Assembly (NCBI GenBank): GCA_905207625.1
Contig: CAJLLT010000011.1
Coordinates: forward strand, 7,047-71,046
Origin: an uncultured Eubacteriales bacterium
GTDB taxonomy: Bacteria > Bacillota > Clostridia > Oscillospirales > UBA644
Length of the DNA: 64,000 nt
Direction of reading: 5' to 3'
Shown here: piece after piece, positions 52,412-60,892 of the stretch
Layout: every line of letters starts with the position of its first letter
Numbering within the stretch: the stretch's first letter is position 1
The notes under the pieces: generated by a model
The model's database searches: none
What the model was told of the DNA's origin: nothing
What the model saw: only the letters and a program-made list of their open reading frames with translations
Position numbers and translations under genes: made by a program

Positions 52412-53248
52412 ATGAAATATCACATTGAAAGGAATACCGTGCAGGAGACACTTGTCATCCCCCTGTACGGGCGAAAGATTTGTTCGGAACTGTATCCGGC
52501 ACTGTATCATGACCGGACCGCTGTCCGGCTTATGGAGCAGATAGACTATGATTTTTCACAGCTGTCGGAGAAATCCGGAAGTGTTATGCATAGGTTCGGT
52601 TTTCTTGAGGTCGCCGTACGACAGAACGGCCTCGCCCGGGAGGTCCGGGACTATCTCGGGACCCATCCGGGGGCGGCGGTGGTAAACCTCGGTTGTGGGC
52701 TTGACGATACCGGTCGTCAGTGCGATAACGGGACCTGCAGAATATATAACCTTGATTTTCCCGATGTTATTTCCGTACGCAACCGGCTTCTTCCCGCCGG
52801 AGAGCGGGAGGAAAACATTCCGTGTGACCTTAACGATACCTCCTGGATGAACAGTATTGATGCCTCGGAGGGGGCTGTGTTTTTTGCCGCCGGGGTATTC
52901 TATTACTTTACATCGGAACAGGTGAGGGCCCTCGTACGGGCTATGGCTGAAAGGTTTCCGGGGGGACGTCTTGTTTTCGACGCGGCAAACAGAACCGCTG
53001 TGAAACTTATGCTGAAAACATGGATAAAAACAGCGGATATACAGGATATCGGCGTATATTTTTCTGTTTCGGACGCGGAGAAGGAACTTTCCGCATGGGG
53101 CGGGAATATGAAGGTCTCAAGCCGGGGATATATGTACGGTTATAACGACCTTAAGGATCCGTCAATAAGCGGTTTTTTCAGGCTGCTGGCAAAAGTCGGC
53201 GACGGAATGATGAAAATGAGGATCATAAGACTGGATTTCGGGAACTGA
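52412..53248 (+). CDS. Leucine-carboxyl-methyltransferase family (TcmP-like) O-methyltransferase
   Basis: A 278-residue enzyme of the LCM/TcmP family. QETLVIPLYGRKICSELYPALYHDRTAVRLMEQIDYDF near residues 11-48 is the family's N-terminal cap; SAM motif I is VVNLGCGLDDTGRQ near 91, followed by YNLDFPDV near 110. Relatives methylate carboxyl or hydroxyl groups of natural products or peptides. GGGGT precedes the ATG by 6-7 bases. Lies 42 bases after the other methyltransferase and before the ABC exporter pair. Confidence 0.85.
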   Translation: MKYHIERNTVQETLVIPLYGRKICSELYPALYHDRTAVRLMEQIDYDFSQLSEKSGSVMHRFGFLEVAVRQNGLAREVRDYLGTHPGAAVVNLGCGLDDTGRQCDNGTCRIYNLDFPDVISVRNRLLPAGEREENIPCDLNDTSWMNSIDASEGAVFFAAGVFYYFTSEQVRALVRAMAERFPGGRLVFDAANRTAVKLMLKTWIKTADIQDIGVYFSVSDAEKELSAWGGNMKVSSRGYMYGYNDLKDPSISGFFRLLAKVGDGMMKMRIIRLDFGN

Positions 53249-53458
53249 AGCCGTGAGTCCTGTTTGTTTTGATGCCGTAATCTGCGGGCTTTACGGAGTA
53301 TTCCGGCATTGCGGATATGACTCAGGTTATTCTTCTGTGCGGTGCCGGGAGATCATCCTGGAGACCGTGGAGGGTTCTGCGACGGAATGACTGTATGATT
53401 CGGGGGCAACCGTGATTATCTTTCATGGGGTGAAGCTCCCGTAAATTCCGGGGACGGA

Positions 53459-53472
53459 TTAGCGTATGCTAA
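53459..53472. promoter_or_regulatory. TTAGC-N4-GCTAA inverted repeat upstream of the exporter
   Basis: TTAGC (53459-53463), GTAT, GCTAA (53468-53472), about 43 bases upstream of the TATAAT box. Same form as the site at 51730-51745. A promoter without a good -35 box plus an upstream palindrome suits an activator, but this is inference. Confidence 0.5.
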
Positions 53473-53514
53473 CCTTGAATTATTCGGAATACAGAAAGGT
53501 CTATTGCCTTTTGT

Positions 53515-53520
53515 TATAAT
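53515..53520 (+). promoter_or_regulatory. -10 box of the ABC exporter operon
   Basis: TATAAT with a T-rich upstream region and no recognisable -35 box, leaving a leader of about 28 bases before the TTG start. Confidence 0.5.
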
Positions 53521-53554
53521 AATTTTATCACTTGGATTCTTAGGAGGTTTTTTC

Positions 53555-55336
53555 TTGAAAAAGCAATCAAATCTGTCAAGGCTGATGGGGTATGCCGGGA
53601 AATACAGATACTTCACCTATGCCTCATGGCTGCTCTCGGCTGTGAGCGCACTTGTTGCGCTGGTCCCGTTTCTGTATATATGGAAAATAATCAGGGACGT
53701 ACTTGATGTTGCTCCGGATTTTGCCAAAGCGACCGATATCGTGCATTACGGCGTGATGGCAATGGTTTTTGCCGCGCTCTCATTCCTTATTTATATCGGC
53801 GCTCTTATGTGTTCGCATCTTGCGGCATTCCGTGTGGCGACAAACATGCGTCTTGCCGTAACGGAACATATCGCGGGGCTTCCTCTTGGGTTTACGGACC
53901 GTTTCGGCAGCGGCAGACTCCGTAAAATAATCAACGACAGCACCGGTGCGACCGAAACATATCTTGCGCATCAACTTCCTGACAAATATGCGGCTGTGGC
54001 AACTCCCATAGGCTTGCTGTTTCTCCTTTTTGCCTTTGATTGGAGGCTGGGCTTGCTGAGCCTTGTTCCCGTTGTTCTCGGTTTCCTCATCATGACTGCC
54101 ATGACCGGCAAGCGCATGGAAGAGAAAATGCGCCAGTACAATAATGCCCTTGCAACCATGTCCAATGAGGCGGTGGAATATGTCCGCGGAATTCCCGTTG
54201 TCAAAACCTTCGGACAGTCGGTGTATTCCTTCAAGAAGTTCAAAGGTACGATTGACGAATATGAGAAGTGGGTCGTAGCTTATACCAAGAATCTGAGGGT
54301 ACCCATGATGCTCTATACCGCTGCCATAAACGGAGTGTTTGCGTTCCTCATTGCTGGGGCTCTGTGGTTCACCGGAAACGGGGTGACAAATGAATTTCTG
54401 CTGAACCTTCTGTTTTACATTATTATCACCCCGGTCATATCCCTGACGCTGACCAAAGTAATGTACATGAGTGAGAACAATATGATCGTCGCCGATGCGA
54501 TGGAGCGGATTGACAGTGTCCTTGATGCTGAGCCTATGCGTGAGAGCGGTACTCCCGCACATCCCGCGGATTCCTCCGTGGTGCTTGATAATGTCAGCTT
54601 CAGCTATGACGGGAAGAATCAGACTATACGCGGCGTATCCATGAAGATCGATCCGGGACAGACTGTGGCGTTTGTCGGGCCCTCCGGCGGAGGAAAATCC
54701 ACATTGGCAAGCCTTATTTCCCGGTTTTTTGATGTGGACGGTGGAAGCATCCTGATCGGCGGAGTCGACGTAAGGAATATTTCAAAGGACGAACTGATGA
54801 ACAACGTTTCGTTCGTGTTCCAGAATTCGAAGCTGATAAAGGCATCTATCCTTGAAAACGTAAAAATGGGAAGACCCGATGCTACGAGGGACGAAGTGAT
54901 GGAAGCTCTGAGGACGGCTCAGTGTATGGATATAATTGAGAAGTTCCCACGGGGCGTGGATACCGTGATCGGTACCAACGGGGTCTACCTTTCCGGTGGG
55001 GAACAACAGCGGATCGCCATTGCCCGCGCCGTACTGAAAAACGCTCCGATAGTCATTCTGGATGAAGCGACAGCCTTTGCCGACCCTGATAATGAGGCGA
55101 AGGTGCAGGCGGCATTCGGACAGATGGCTCAGGGCAGAACCGTTATTATGATCGCCCACAGGCTTTCTACCGTAGCCAACGCCGATTGTATTTACGTTAT
55201 AAGGGACGGAGAGGTCGTTGAAAGCGGCAAACGCGATGAACTGTGCCGTAAGGGCGGTCTGTTTGCCGGAATGTGGGCGGATTATCAGGCATCGGTGGAA
55301 TGGAAAGTGGTAAAGGAGGAGTCCGTAAATGATTGA
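53555..55336 (+). CDS. ABC exporter, fused membrane and ATPase domains (subunit 1)
   Basis: A 593-residue exporter half. Membrane domain with six helices in residues ~15-310; ATPase domain with Walker A GPSGGGKST near 383, signature LSGGEQQRIAIARA near 492, Walker B IVILDEATAFAD near 511 and H-loop AHRLST near 545. The start is TTG 53555: AGGAGG lies at 53542-53547, whereas the upstream frame covers the promoter. Starts with MKKQSNLSRLMGYAGKYR, typical of the heterodimeric exporters related to IrtA/YbtP. Overlaps the second subunit gene by 8 bases. Confidence 0.93.
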   Translation: MKKQSNLSRLMGYAGKYRYFTYASWLLSAVSALVALVPFLYIWKIIRDVLDVAPDFAKATDIVHYGVMAMVFAALSFLIYIGALMCSHLAAFRVATNMRLAVTEHIAGLPLGFTDRFGSGRLRKIINDSTGATETYLAHQLPDKYAAVATPIGLLFLLFAFDWRLGLLSLVPVVLGFLIMTAMTGKRMEEKMRQYNNALATMSNEAVEYVRGIPVVKTFGQSVYSFKKFKGTIDEYEKWVVAYTKNLRVPMMLYTAAINGVFAFLIAGALWFTGNGVTNEFLLNLLFYIIITPVISLTLTKVMYMSENNMIVADAMERIDSVLDAEPMRESGTPAHPADSSVVLDNVSFSYDGKNQTIRGVSMKIDPGQTVAFVGPSGGGKSTLASLISRFFDVDGGSILIGGVDVRNISKDELMNNVSFVFQNSKLIKASILENVKMGRPDATRDEVMEALRTAQCMDIIEKFPRGVDTVIGTNGVYLSGGEQQRIAIARAVLKNAPIVILDEATAFADPDNEAKVQAAFGQMAQGRTVIMIAHRLSTVANADCIYVIRDGEVVESGKRDELCRKGGLFAGMWADYQASVEWKVVKEESVND

Positions 55337-57062
55337 GTGGATTCAAAAGAAGACCGCGTCGTCCCGGGAAGGTGCGGTGGGACTTATAAAGGGCGTCATT
55401 GCCTGCGCATTTCAGAACATTGCTTTCATGCTTCCCACATCCTTGCTGTATCTGCTTGTTTCCGATCTGATGAGCGGCGGGGTGACCGGCGGCAGGATCG
55501 CCTTTTATGTCTTGGGCTGTGTCGTTTGTTTTGCGGTGATACTGCTCACCACCTGGTTTCAGTACAATAATACATACTTTACCACCTACGAGGAAAGCGG
55601 AAAACGCAGGCTCGGCCTTGCCGAAAGGCTCCGGAAGCTTCCTTTGTCCTTTTTCGGGAAAAAAGACCTTGCGGATCTGACGAGCACTATCATGGCTGAC
55701 TGTGAAGTCCTGGAAAAAACCTGTTCCCATTTTGTTCCCGGGCTGTTCGGCTCTCTGATTTCCACCGTACTGATTTCCGTGGGAATGTTCTTCTTCGATC
55801 CCCGCATGGCCGCTGCCGCACTTTGGGTCATTCCCGTATCGGTGCTGACTGTTCTCCTCAGCTACCGGGTACAGGATAGGGTTCAGGCCAGGAATATGGC
55901 GGTGAAGATGGTTTGTGCCGACGGAATTCAGGAATATATAGAGACCGTCAGGGATCTTAAAGCCAACAATGCCGAAAAAGAGTATCTTAAAGGTCTTTCC
56001 GGTAAGATCAGAGGCGTGGAGAAACAGTCGGTCAGAGCCGAACTTACCACTGCCGTGTTTGTGACTTCCGCCGGGATGATCCTCAAACTCGGTATAGCCT
56101 CCGTTGCACTTGTCGGCTCTGTACTGCTTGTGAACGGAAGTATAAGTGTCCTGACTCTGTTTATGTTCCTTCTGGTGGCGTCCCGGCTTTATGACCCGAT
56201 GCAGGGTGCACTTCAGAATCTTGCGGCGATTATCGCTATGCGGACCAATGTGGCGCGTATGAATGAGATTCTGGATCATCCCGTCCAGCAGGGAAGTGAG
56301 ACCCTTACGAATAAGGGATATGATGTGGTTTTCGATCATGTGGGATTCTCTTACAACAGCGGAGAGACCGTGTTGAAGGATGTTTCATTTATCGCAAAAC
56401 AGGGAGAGGTCACGGCTCTTGTCGGTCCCTCCGGCGGCGGCAAGACCACGGTTTCCCGACTCGCGGCAAGATTCTGGGATAATCAGCAGGGGACAATAAC
56501 TGTCGGCGGCATGAAAGTTTCCGACACTGACCCCGAAAAGCTGATGAGTCTGTACTCCATAGTTTTCCAGGATGTCACTCTTTTTGACAATACCGTTATG
56601 GAAAACATTCGTCTTGGCAGAAAAGACGCAACTGATGAAGAGGTCATTGCGGCGGCGAGACTTGCCAACTGTGAGGAATTTGTGGAAAAACTGCCCGATA
56701 AATGGAATACGGATATCGGTGAGAACGGTTGTGAACTGTCCGGCGGTGAAAGGCAGCGCATTTCAATTGCCCGTGCGTTTTTGAAGGATGCTCCCATAAT
56801 TCTGCTGGATGAAGCCACAGCAAGCCTTGATGTCGAGAATGAGACGCTTATCCAGACGGCTCTTTCAAGACTTATACGGAATAAGACCGTTCTGGTTATA
56901 GCTCACCGTATGCGTACCGTTGCCGGCGCAGATAAAATAGTAGTCCTTTCCGACGGCGTTGTTGCCGAACAGGGGACTCCGGAACAGCTTTATCGGAAAA
57001 ACGGGATTTACACCCATATGGTAGATCTTCAGACCGGAAGCGAAGACTGGAAAATACAATAG
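55329..57062 (+). CDS. ABC exporter, fused membrane and ATPase domains (subunit 2)
   Basis: A 577-residue exporter half with six helices in the first ~300 residues. The ATPase domain shows Walker A GPSGGGKTT near 368, signature LSGGERQRISIARA near 476, Walker B IILLDEATASLD near 495 and H-loop AHRMRT near 530. The catalytic Glu after Walker B is present here and in subunit 1, so neither site looks degenerate at that position. ATG 55329 follows AAAGGAGG. The pair could export a methylated small molecule or take up a metal chelate, as in IrtAB; the sequence does not decide. Confidence 0.93.
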   Translation: MIEWIQKKTASSREGAVGLIKGVIACAFQNIAFMLPTSLLYLLVSDLMSGGVTGGRIAFYVLGCVVCFAVILLTTWFQYNNTYFTTYEESGKRRLGLAERLRKLPLSFFGKKDLADLTSTIMADCEVLEKTCSHFVPGLFGSLISTVLISVGMFFFDPRMAAAALWVIPVSVLTVLLSYRVQDRVQARNMAVKMVCADGIQEYIETVRDLKANNAEKEYLKGLSGKIRGVEKQSVRAELTTAVFVTSAGMILKLGIASVALVGSVLLVNGSISVLTLFMFLLVASRLYDPMQGALQNLAAIIAMRTNVARMNEILDHPVQQGSETLTNKGYDVVFDHVGFSYNSGETVLKDVSFIAKQGEVTALVGPSGGGKTTVSRLAARFWDNQQGTITVGGMKVSDTDPEKLMSLYSIVFQDVTLFDNTVMENIRLGRKDATDEEVIAAARLANCEEFVEKLPDKWNTDIGENGCELSGGERQRISIARAFLKDAPIILLDEATASLDVENETLIQTALSRLIRNKTVLVIAHRMRTVAGADKIVVLSDGVVAEQGTPEQLYRKNGIYTHMVDLQTGSEDWKIQ

Positions 57063-57080
57063 GAAAAATCGAACAATCGC

Positions 57081-57117
57081 AAAGGACCCGACCGGTATCC
57101 GGCCGGGTCCTTTAAGT
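57081..57117 (+). terminator. Terminator of the ABC exporter operon
   Basis: A 15-bp stem with one mismatch (57081-57095 with 57099-57113), loop TAT, then TTTAAGTTTG. Confidence 0.85.
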
Positions 57118-57222
57118 TTGTCCGGAACGGATACGGAATGTACGGCGGATTATTTCCGGAGCAGGAAAGCCGATAGATTTTACCTGGATTTAACAATAAG
57201 ATGATAGTCGATTTGACATTGG

Positions 57223-57263
57223 TATGTTATACTCACTCCGTAATAAGGAGTGAGTATAACATA
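57223..57263. repeat. 17-bp perfect inverted repeat over promoter and ribosome site of the phosphate cotransporter gene
   Basis: 57223-57239 is the exact reverse complement of 57247-57263, with spacer GTAATAA. The left arm contains an extended -10 box (TGT-TATACT, 57225-57233); the right arm contains GGAG (57247-57250) and ends at the start codon. See findings. Confidence 0.9.
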
Positions 57264-59005
57264 TGGATATTTTTCATTTTCTGACCATGGTCGGGGGATT
57301 GTGCCTGTTTCTGTTCGGAATGAGTATTATGGGGCAGGCGCTTGAACGCAGGGCGGGTAACAGTCTCAAAACCGTGCTCGGAAAACTTACCGGCAGTAAG
57401 ACCGGAGGGCTTTTGACGGGACTCGGTGTGACCTCTGTCATCCAGAGTTCCTCCGCCACAACGGTCATGGTGGTAGGTTTTGTCAATGCGGGAATAATGA
57501 CGCTTCGTCAGTCAATCAATGTCATTATGGGCGCAAATATCGGAACCACGGTAACCGCGTGGATCCTGAGTCTTGCGGGAATAGACAGCGGCAACGTCTG
57601 GGTTCAGCTTCTGAAACCCTCATCGTTTACGCCGGTACTTGCGCTTATAGGCATTGTTCTGTATATGTTCTGCAAAAGGGATAAAAGTAAGGATACCGGA
57701 ATGATACTTCTGGGGTTTGCCACGCTGATGTTCGGAATGGAGACCATGTCCGGAGCAGTATCGGGACTGGGCAACGTGCCGGAATTCCAGAGGTTGTTTT
57801 TGCTGTTCTCAAATCCCATCCTCGGAGTGGTCGTAGGTGCGGTACTTACGGGGATAATCCAGTCCAGCTCCGCGTCTGTCGGAATACTTCAGGCTCTGGC
57901 TTCCACCGGAGCTGTGTCATACAGCGCCGCAATACCGATTATCATGGGACAGAATATCGGAACCTGCGTGACGGCTCTTATCTCCGCTGTGGGGGCAAAT
58001 AAGAATGCGAAACGTGCGGCAATGGTGCACCTTTCCTTTAACGTAATAGGAACTGCCGTGTGGCTTACGGTCTACTGTATTGTAAAGGCGGTTTTCGCCC
58101 CGGTGATCCTGGAGAGTTCCGCTTCTCTTCTCGGTATAGCCGTTATTCATTCCGTGTTCAATGTACTCTGTACTCTTCTGCTGCTGCCGATGGGTAATCT
58201 TCTCGAAAAGCTTGTTTGCCGGATAATTCCCGATTCCAAAGAGAAGGAAAAACAGAATGAACTTGATGAGCGGTTGCTTGCAACGCCGTCGCTTGCCCTT
58301 GCGCAGAGTAAGGCTGTTGCACGGAAAATGGCTGAATGTGCCGGATCAGCGCTGAAAAAGGCTCTCGGAAGTATTCTTTCGTATTCTCCGGCAGTCGCTG
58401 CCGAGATACGGGAGGCGGAGAGCAAATGCGATGAGTATGAAGATGTTCTCGGTACATATCTGATCAAAGTCAGTTCGGCAAAACTCGGTCAGGCAGAAAG
58501 CGAAGAGGCAACCGCTTTGCTTAAAGTGATCGGAGACTACGAACGCATTTCCGATCATGCGGTGAATATCCTGGAATCTGCGGAAGAACTGAGGGATAAG
58601 AAACTTTCTCTTACGGAGGATGCGTTGAAAGAATATGAGGTCATGGCGAAAGCGGTTGAAGAAGTACTTACACTTTCGGAAAAGGCCTTTGTTGAATCGG
58701 ATACCGAAACTGCGGTGAAGGTTGAACCTCTTGAACAGGTGATTGACAATCTTAAAGACAGTCTCCGAACAAGCCATATTCTTCGGATGCAAAGCGGTAA
58801 ATGCTCGGTGGAAGTCGGCTTTGTCTGGTCTGATCTGCTGACAAATCTGGAAAGGGTCAGCGACCACTGTTCCAATATCGCCGGGTGCGTTATCGATCGG
58901 ACAGAGCATAATCTGAATCTTCATGAAACTCTGAAGAACGCAAAGAAAGGCAACAGCCAATTCGGTGAAGTGTACCGCAAATACGCTGAAAAATATGGGA
59001 TATAA
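57263..59005 (+). CDS. Na/Pi cotransporter family protein with PhoU-like C-terminal domain
   Basis: A 580-residue protein: two Na/Pi-cotransporter (PF02690-type) repeats in residues ~5-320, each with the QSSSATT/QSSSAS signature (VTSVIQSSSATTVMVVGF near 56 and GIIQSSSASVGIL near 200), plus GANIGTT near 92 and GQNIGTC near 232. The rest (about 345-560) is a PhoU-like helical domain with EYEDVLGTYL and YERISDHAVNI near 430. It would take up phosphate with sodium and sense phosphate state. Ribosome site GGAG lies 12 bases before the ATG. A terminator follows. Confidence 0.92.
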   Translation: MDIFHFLTMVGGLCLFLFGMSIMGQALERRAGNSLKTVLGKLTGSKTGGLLTGLGVTSVIQSSSATTVMVVGFVNAGIMTLRQSINVIMGANIGTTVTAWILSLAGIDSGNVWVQLLKPSSFTPVLALIGIVLYMFCKRDKSKDTGMILLGFATLMFGMETMSGAVSGLGNVPEFQRLFLLFSNPILGVVVGAVLTGIIQSSSASVGILQALASTGAVSYSAAIPIIMGQNIGTCVTALISAVGANKNAKRAAMVHLSFNVIGTAVWLTVYCIVKAVFAPVILESSASLLGIAVIHSVFNVLCTLLLLPMGNLLEKLVCRIIPDSKEKEKQNELDERLLATPSLALAQSKAVARKMAECAGSALKKALGSILSYSPAVAAEIREAESKCDEYEDVLGTYLIKVSSAKLGQAESEEATALLKVIGDYERISDHAVNILESAEELRDKKLSLTEDALKEYEVMAKAVEEVLTLSEKAFVESDTETAVKVEPLEQVIDNLKDSLRTSHILRMQSGKCSVEVGFVWSDLLTNLERVSDHCSNIAGCVIDRTEHNLNLHETLKNAKKGNSQFGEVYRKYAEKYGI

Positions 59006-59009
59006 AGAA

Positions 59010-59047
59010 AAAGCCAGTCCGCGGAATACGGACTGGCTTTGCTTTTG
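59010..59047 (+). terminator. Terminator of the Na/Pi cotransporter gene
   Basis: A perfect 12-bp stem (59010-59021 with 59029-59040), followed by GCTTTTG. Confidence 0.88.
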
Positions 59048-59143
59048 TATTATGCGTATGACTCTTTGCGGACGCAATCTGTGCCGGTGCACGATGCCTG
59101 AGTACATGCTTGATCTCCCACGGTTAAAACGGCACAATAGCGC

Positions 59144-59177
59144 AAAAAAGGTTCGGGTGACAGTACATCCGAACCTT
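59144..59177 (-). terminator. Hairpin with minus-strand T-run
   Basis: Perfect 9-bp stem (59148-59156 with 59169-59177), followed on the minus strand by TTTTTT. No minus-strand gene is seen that it would end; a small RNA is possible. Confidence 0.5.
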
Positions 59178-59223
59178 AAATCTGTTCATGAAAATCGGTG
59201 ATGTGAAAAATAAGTCAAAAAGG

Positions 59224-59252
59224 TTGCTTTCTTGTCGTTTTTGTGGTATAAT
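59224..59252 (+). promoter_or_regulatory. SigA-type promoter of the GGDEF gene
   Basis: TTGCTT (59224-59229), 17 bases, TATAAT (59247-59252). Leader length is about 214 bases. Confidence 0.78.
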
Positions 59253-59472
59253 ACAAGCAGACAGTCTTGCTTTGCAATCCCCGGCGGCTATGCCGCCTTT
59301 GCCCTGTCGGGCAGCTGCTTTATTGACGGCGTCGTAAAAATGCCCTTGCGAGCAAGCATTTTTACTCCGTAATACAAAATCAGTAAAATGAACAGATATT
59401 TTTATTCCGATATCTGCGGCGTGAGGTATTATTTACAGATAAAACAATAAACCGTTTAATTAGGAGAGTGTC

Positions 59473-60867
59473 ATGAGAAAATATGAAGACCGGTCCGGTA
59501 TAGCCGGAGATCTGTTTTGTTGGGTTTCGGATGTGGCGTTTTCCCGGTTCAGAAGTTTCAGCAATAACGTCCTCGGGACGGGGATCGATGAGTTGCCCTC
59601 TGAACAGAGTATATTTATGAGGCAAAGCTTTTCCATGGTTTTTTACGCAACAATCCTGTTTTTACTCACCAACGGTTTTTATCTTGTCAAAAACATTGTA
59701 TTCAATACAATGATAGTCATAGATATGATACCTCTTTACATGATGGTTGTATCTTCACTTGCGATGCTGATTTTCCTGATATTTAACAAAAACTACGGTT
59801 CATCCCTGTCAAGATTTGTTCTGCTTGCGTTCTATACAGTGGTTATTGCGAGTGTAACGGTATTTATGGTTTCCTGTAACTTTCACGGAATCGGTCTTTC
59901 GATTTCAATGTGTTACCTGTTTGTGATCATGGTCGCGCCTACATATAAGTTACTTGATACGGTTGTCATCTGTGTCCTGATATCAGTAAGCTGGTGGCTA
60001 CCCTCAATCCTTCCCTATGCGGATAACTACAATTTATTCAAGCATTTTTTGCTTCGTTTTTCAATAATTGCCGGACTTATTGCTGTCCGTTCCATTTTTC
60101 TGCGTCAATCTTCCGATGAAAGATATATCAAGGAAATGAGCAATTCTTTCATAAAACTGGCGTATAATGACGTGCTGACGGGGACTCTCAACAAAAAGGC
60201 GATGGAGACTTACTGCGCCTTTATTACCGAAAAAATGATGCCGGAAAAGGTCAGCGCGATAATCTATGACATCGATAATTTCAAATCATACAACGATCAC
60301 TATTTTCACATGAAGGGCGACGAAACTCTGAAACTTGTTGCCGGAGCCGTTGTCAATGTCCTTGACAGATCCGACAGGTATCTGTTTCGTTTCGGAGGCG
60401 AGGAGTTTGTTGTTATCCTGCCTGACGTTTCCGAGGATGAAGCCCGTCTGATAGCCTGCGAACTTCTCTTCGCGGTACGGGCTGCTGCCATTCCGAGGGA
60501 GGATTTGCCTGACAGAAGTATTGTTACCGCTTCATTCGGAGTTGCCTGCGGGACAGCGGAAGAACTGAAAGATCTTTCAATCATAACCAAGGCCGACAGA
60601 CAACTGTATGCCTGCAAAAATGCGGGCAAAGACTGCGTTTCGGCAAACGGAGCTATCTTCAGACAGCCTGAAGTTGCTCCATTGATTGACCGCGAGATGA
60701 AAATCAAGGAGCTCGCCGCAACGGAGGAAACCAGCCCGGCAACGCTCGCAAAAATGAAAAAAGACGGCGCAATCGTTTCTAACGATGTACCCGTGAAGAT
60801 TTGTACGGAGCTCGGTTGCACGGCGGATGAAACTATGGAAATTGTTCCGGATATTATGGAAGACTGA
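59473..60867 (+). CDS. Membrane diguanylate cyclase (GGDEF) fused to Cro/C1-type HTH domain
   Basis: A 464-residue fusion. Six or seven membrane helices lie in residues ~52-210. The GGDEF domain (about 228-392) has the intact signature GGEEF at 308-312 and metal-binding YDIDNF near 265, so it could make a cyclic dinucleotide; the inhibitory RxxD site is altered (R299-S-D-R302). Residues ~400-460 match a small XRE/Cro-C1 HTH family: LIDREMKIKELAA, SPATLAKM, VPVKICTELGC and ADETMEIVPD. Normally that family is a separate small protein. GGAGAG precedes the ATG. The nuclease-ATPase gene follows after 25 bases. Confidence 0.85.
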   Translation: MRKYEDRSGIAGDLFCWVSDVAFSRFRSFSNNVLGTGIDELPSEQSIFMRQSFSMVFYATILFLLTNGFYLVKNIVFNTMIVIDMIPLYMMVVSSLAMLIFLIFNKNYGSSLSRFVLLAFYTVVIASVTVFMVSCNFHGIGLSISMCYLFVIMVAPTYKLLDTVVICVLISVSWWLPSILPYADNYNLFKHFLLRFSIIAGLIAVRSIFLRQSSDERYIKEMSNSFIKLAYNDVLTGTLNKKAMETYCAFITEKMMPEKVSAIIYDIDNFKSYNDHYFHMKGDETLKLVAGAVVNVLDRSDRYLFRFGGEEFVVILPDVSEDEARLIACELLFAVRAAAIPREDLPDRSIVTASFGVACGTAEELKDLSIITKADRQLYACKNAGKDCVSANGAIFRQPEVAPLIDREMKIKELAATEETSPATLAKMKKDGAIVSNDVPVKICTELGCTADETMEIVPDIMED

Positions 60868-60892
60868 TTTGCGGAGACAAAAGGAGTTTTTT

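Larger units (their letters stand above)
53249..53554. other. Regulatory gap before the ABC exporter genes
   Basis: No gene is supported. It contains a nested stem near 53272-53312 without a T-run, the TTAGC-GTAT-GCTAA inverted repeat at 53459-53472, a -10-like TATAAT at 53515-53520 (no good -35 box at the usual distance), and AGGAGG at 53542-53547. Confidence 0.6.
59006..59472. other. Gene-free stretch with hairpins and the GGDEF gene promoter
   Basis: No protein gene is supported. After the terminator of the cotransporter gene it holds a hairpin at 59148-59177 with a T-run on the minus strand, a promoter at 59224-59252, and a structured leader of about 210 bases with stems at 59284-59298, 59303-59314 and 59336-59367. 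None matches a riboswitch class I know, including the c-di-GMP ones. Confidence 0.6.

Noticed and set aside
59260..59472. c-di-GMP riboswitch (GEMM class) before the GGDEF gene
   Set aside because: The conserved GEMM core sequences are absent; only simple hairpins are seen.
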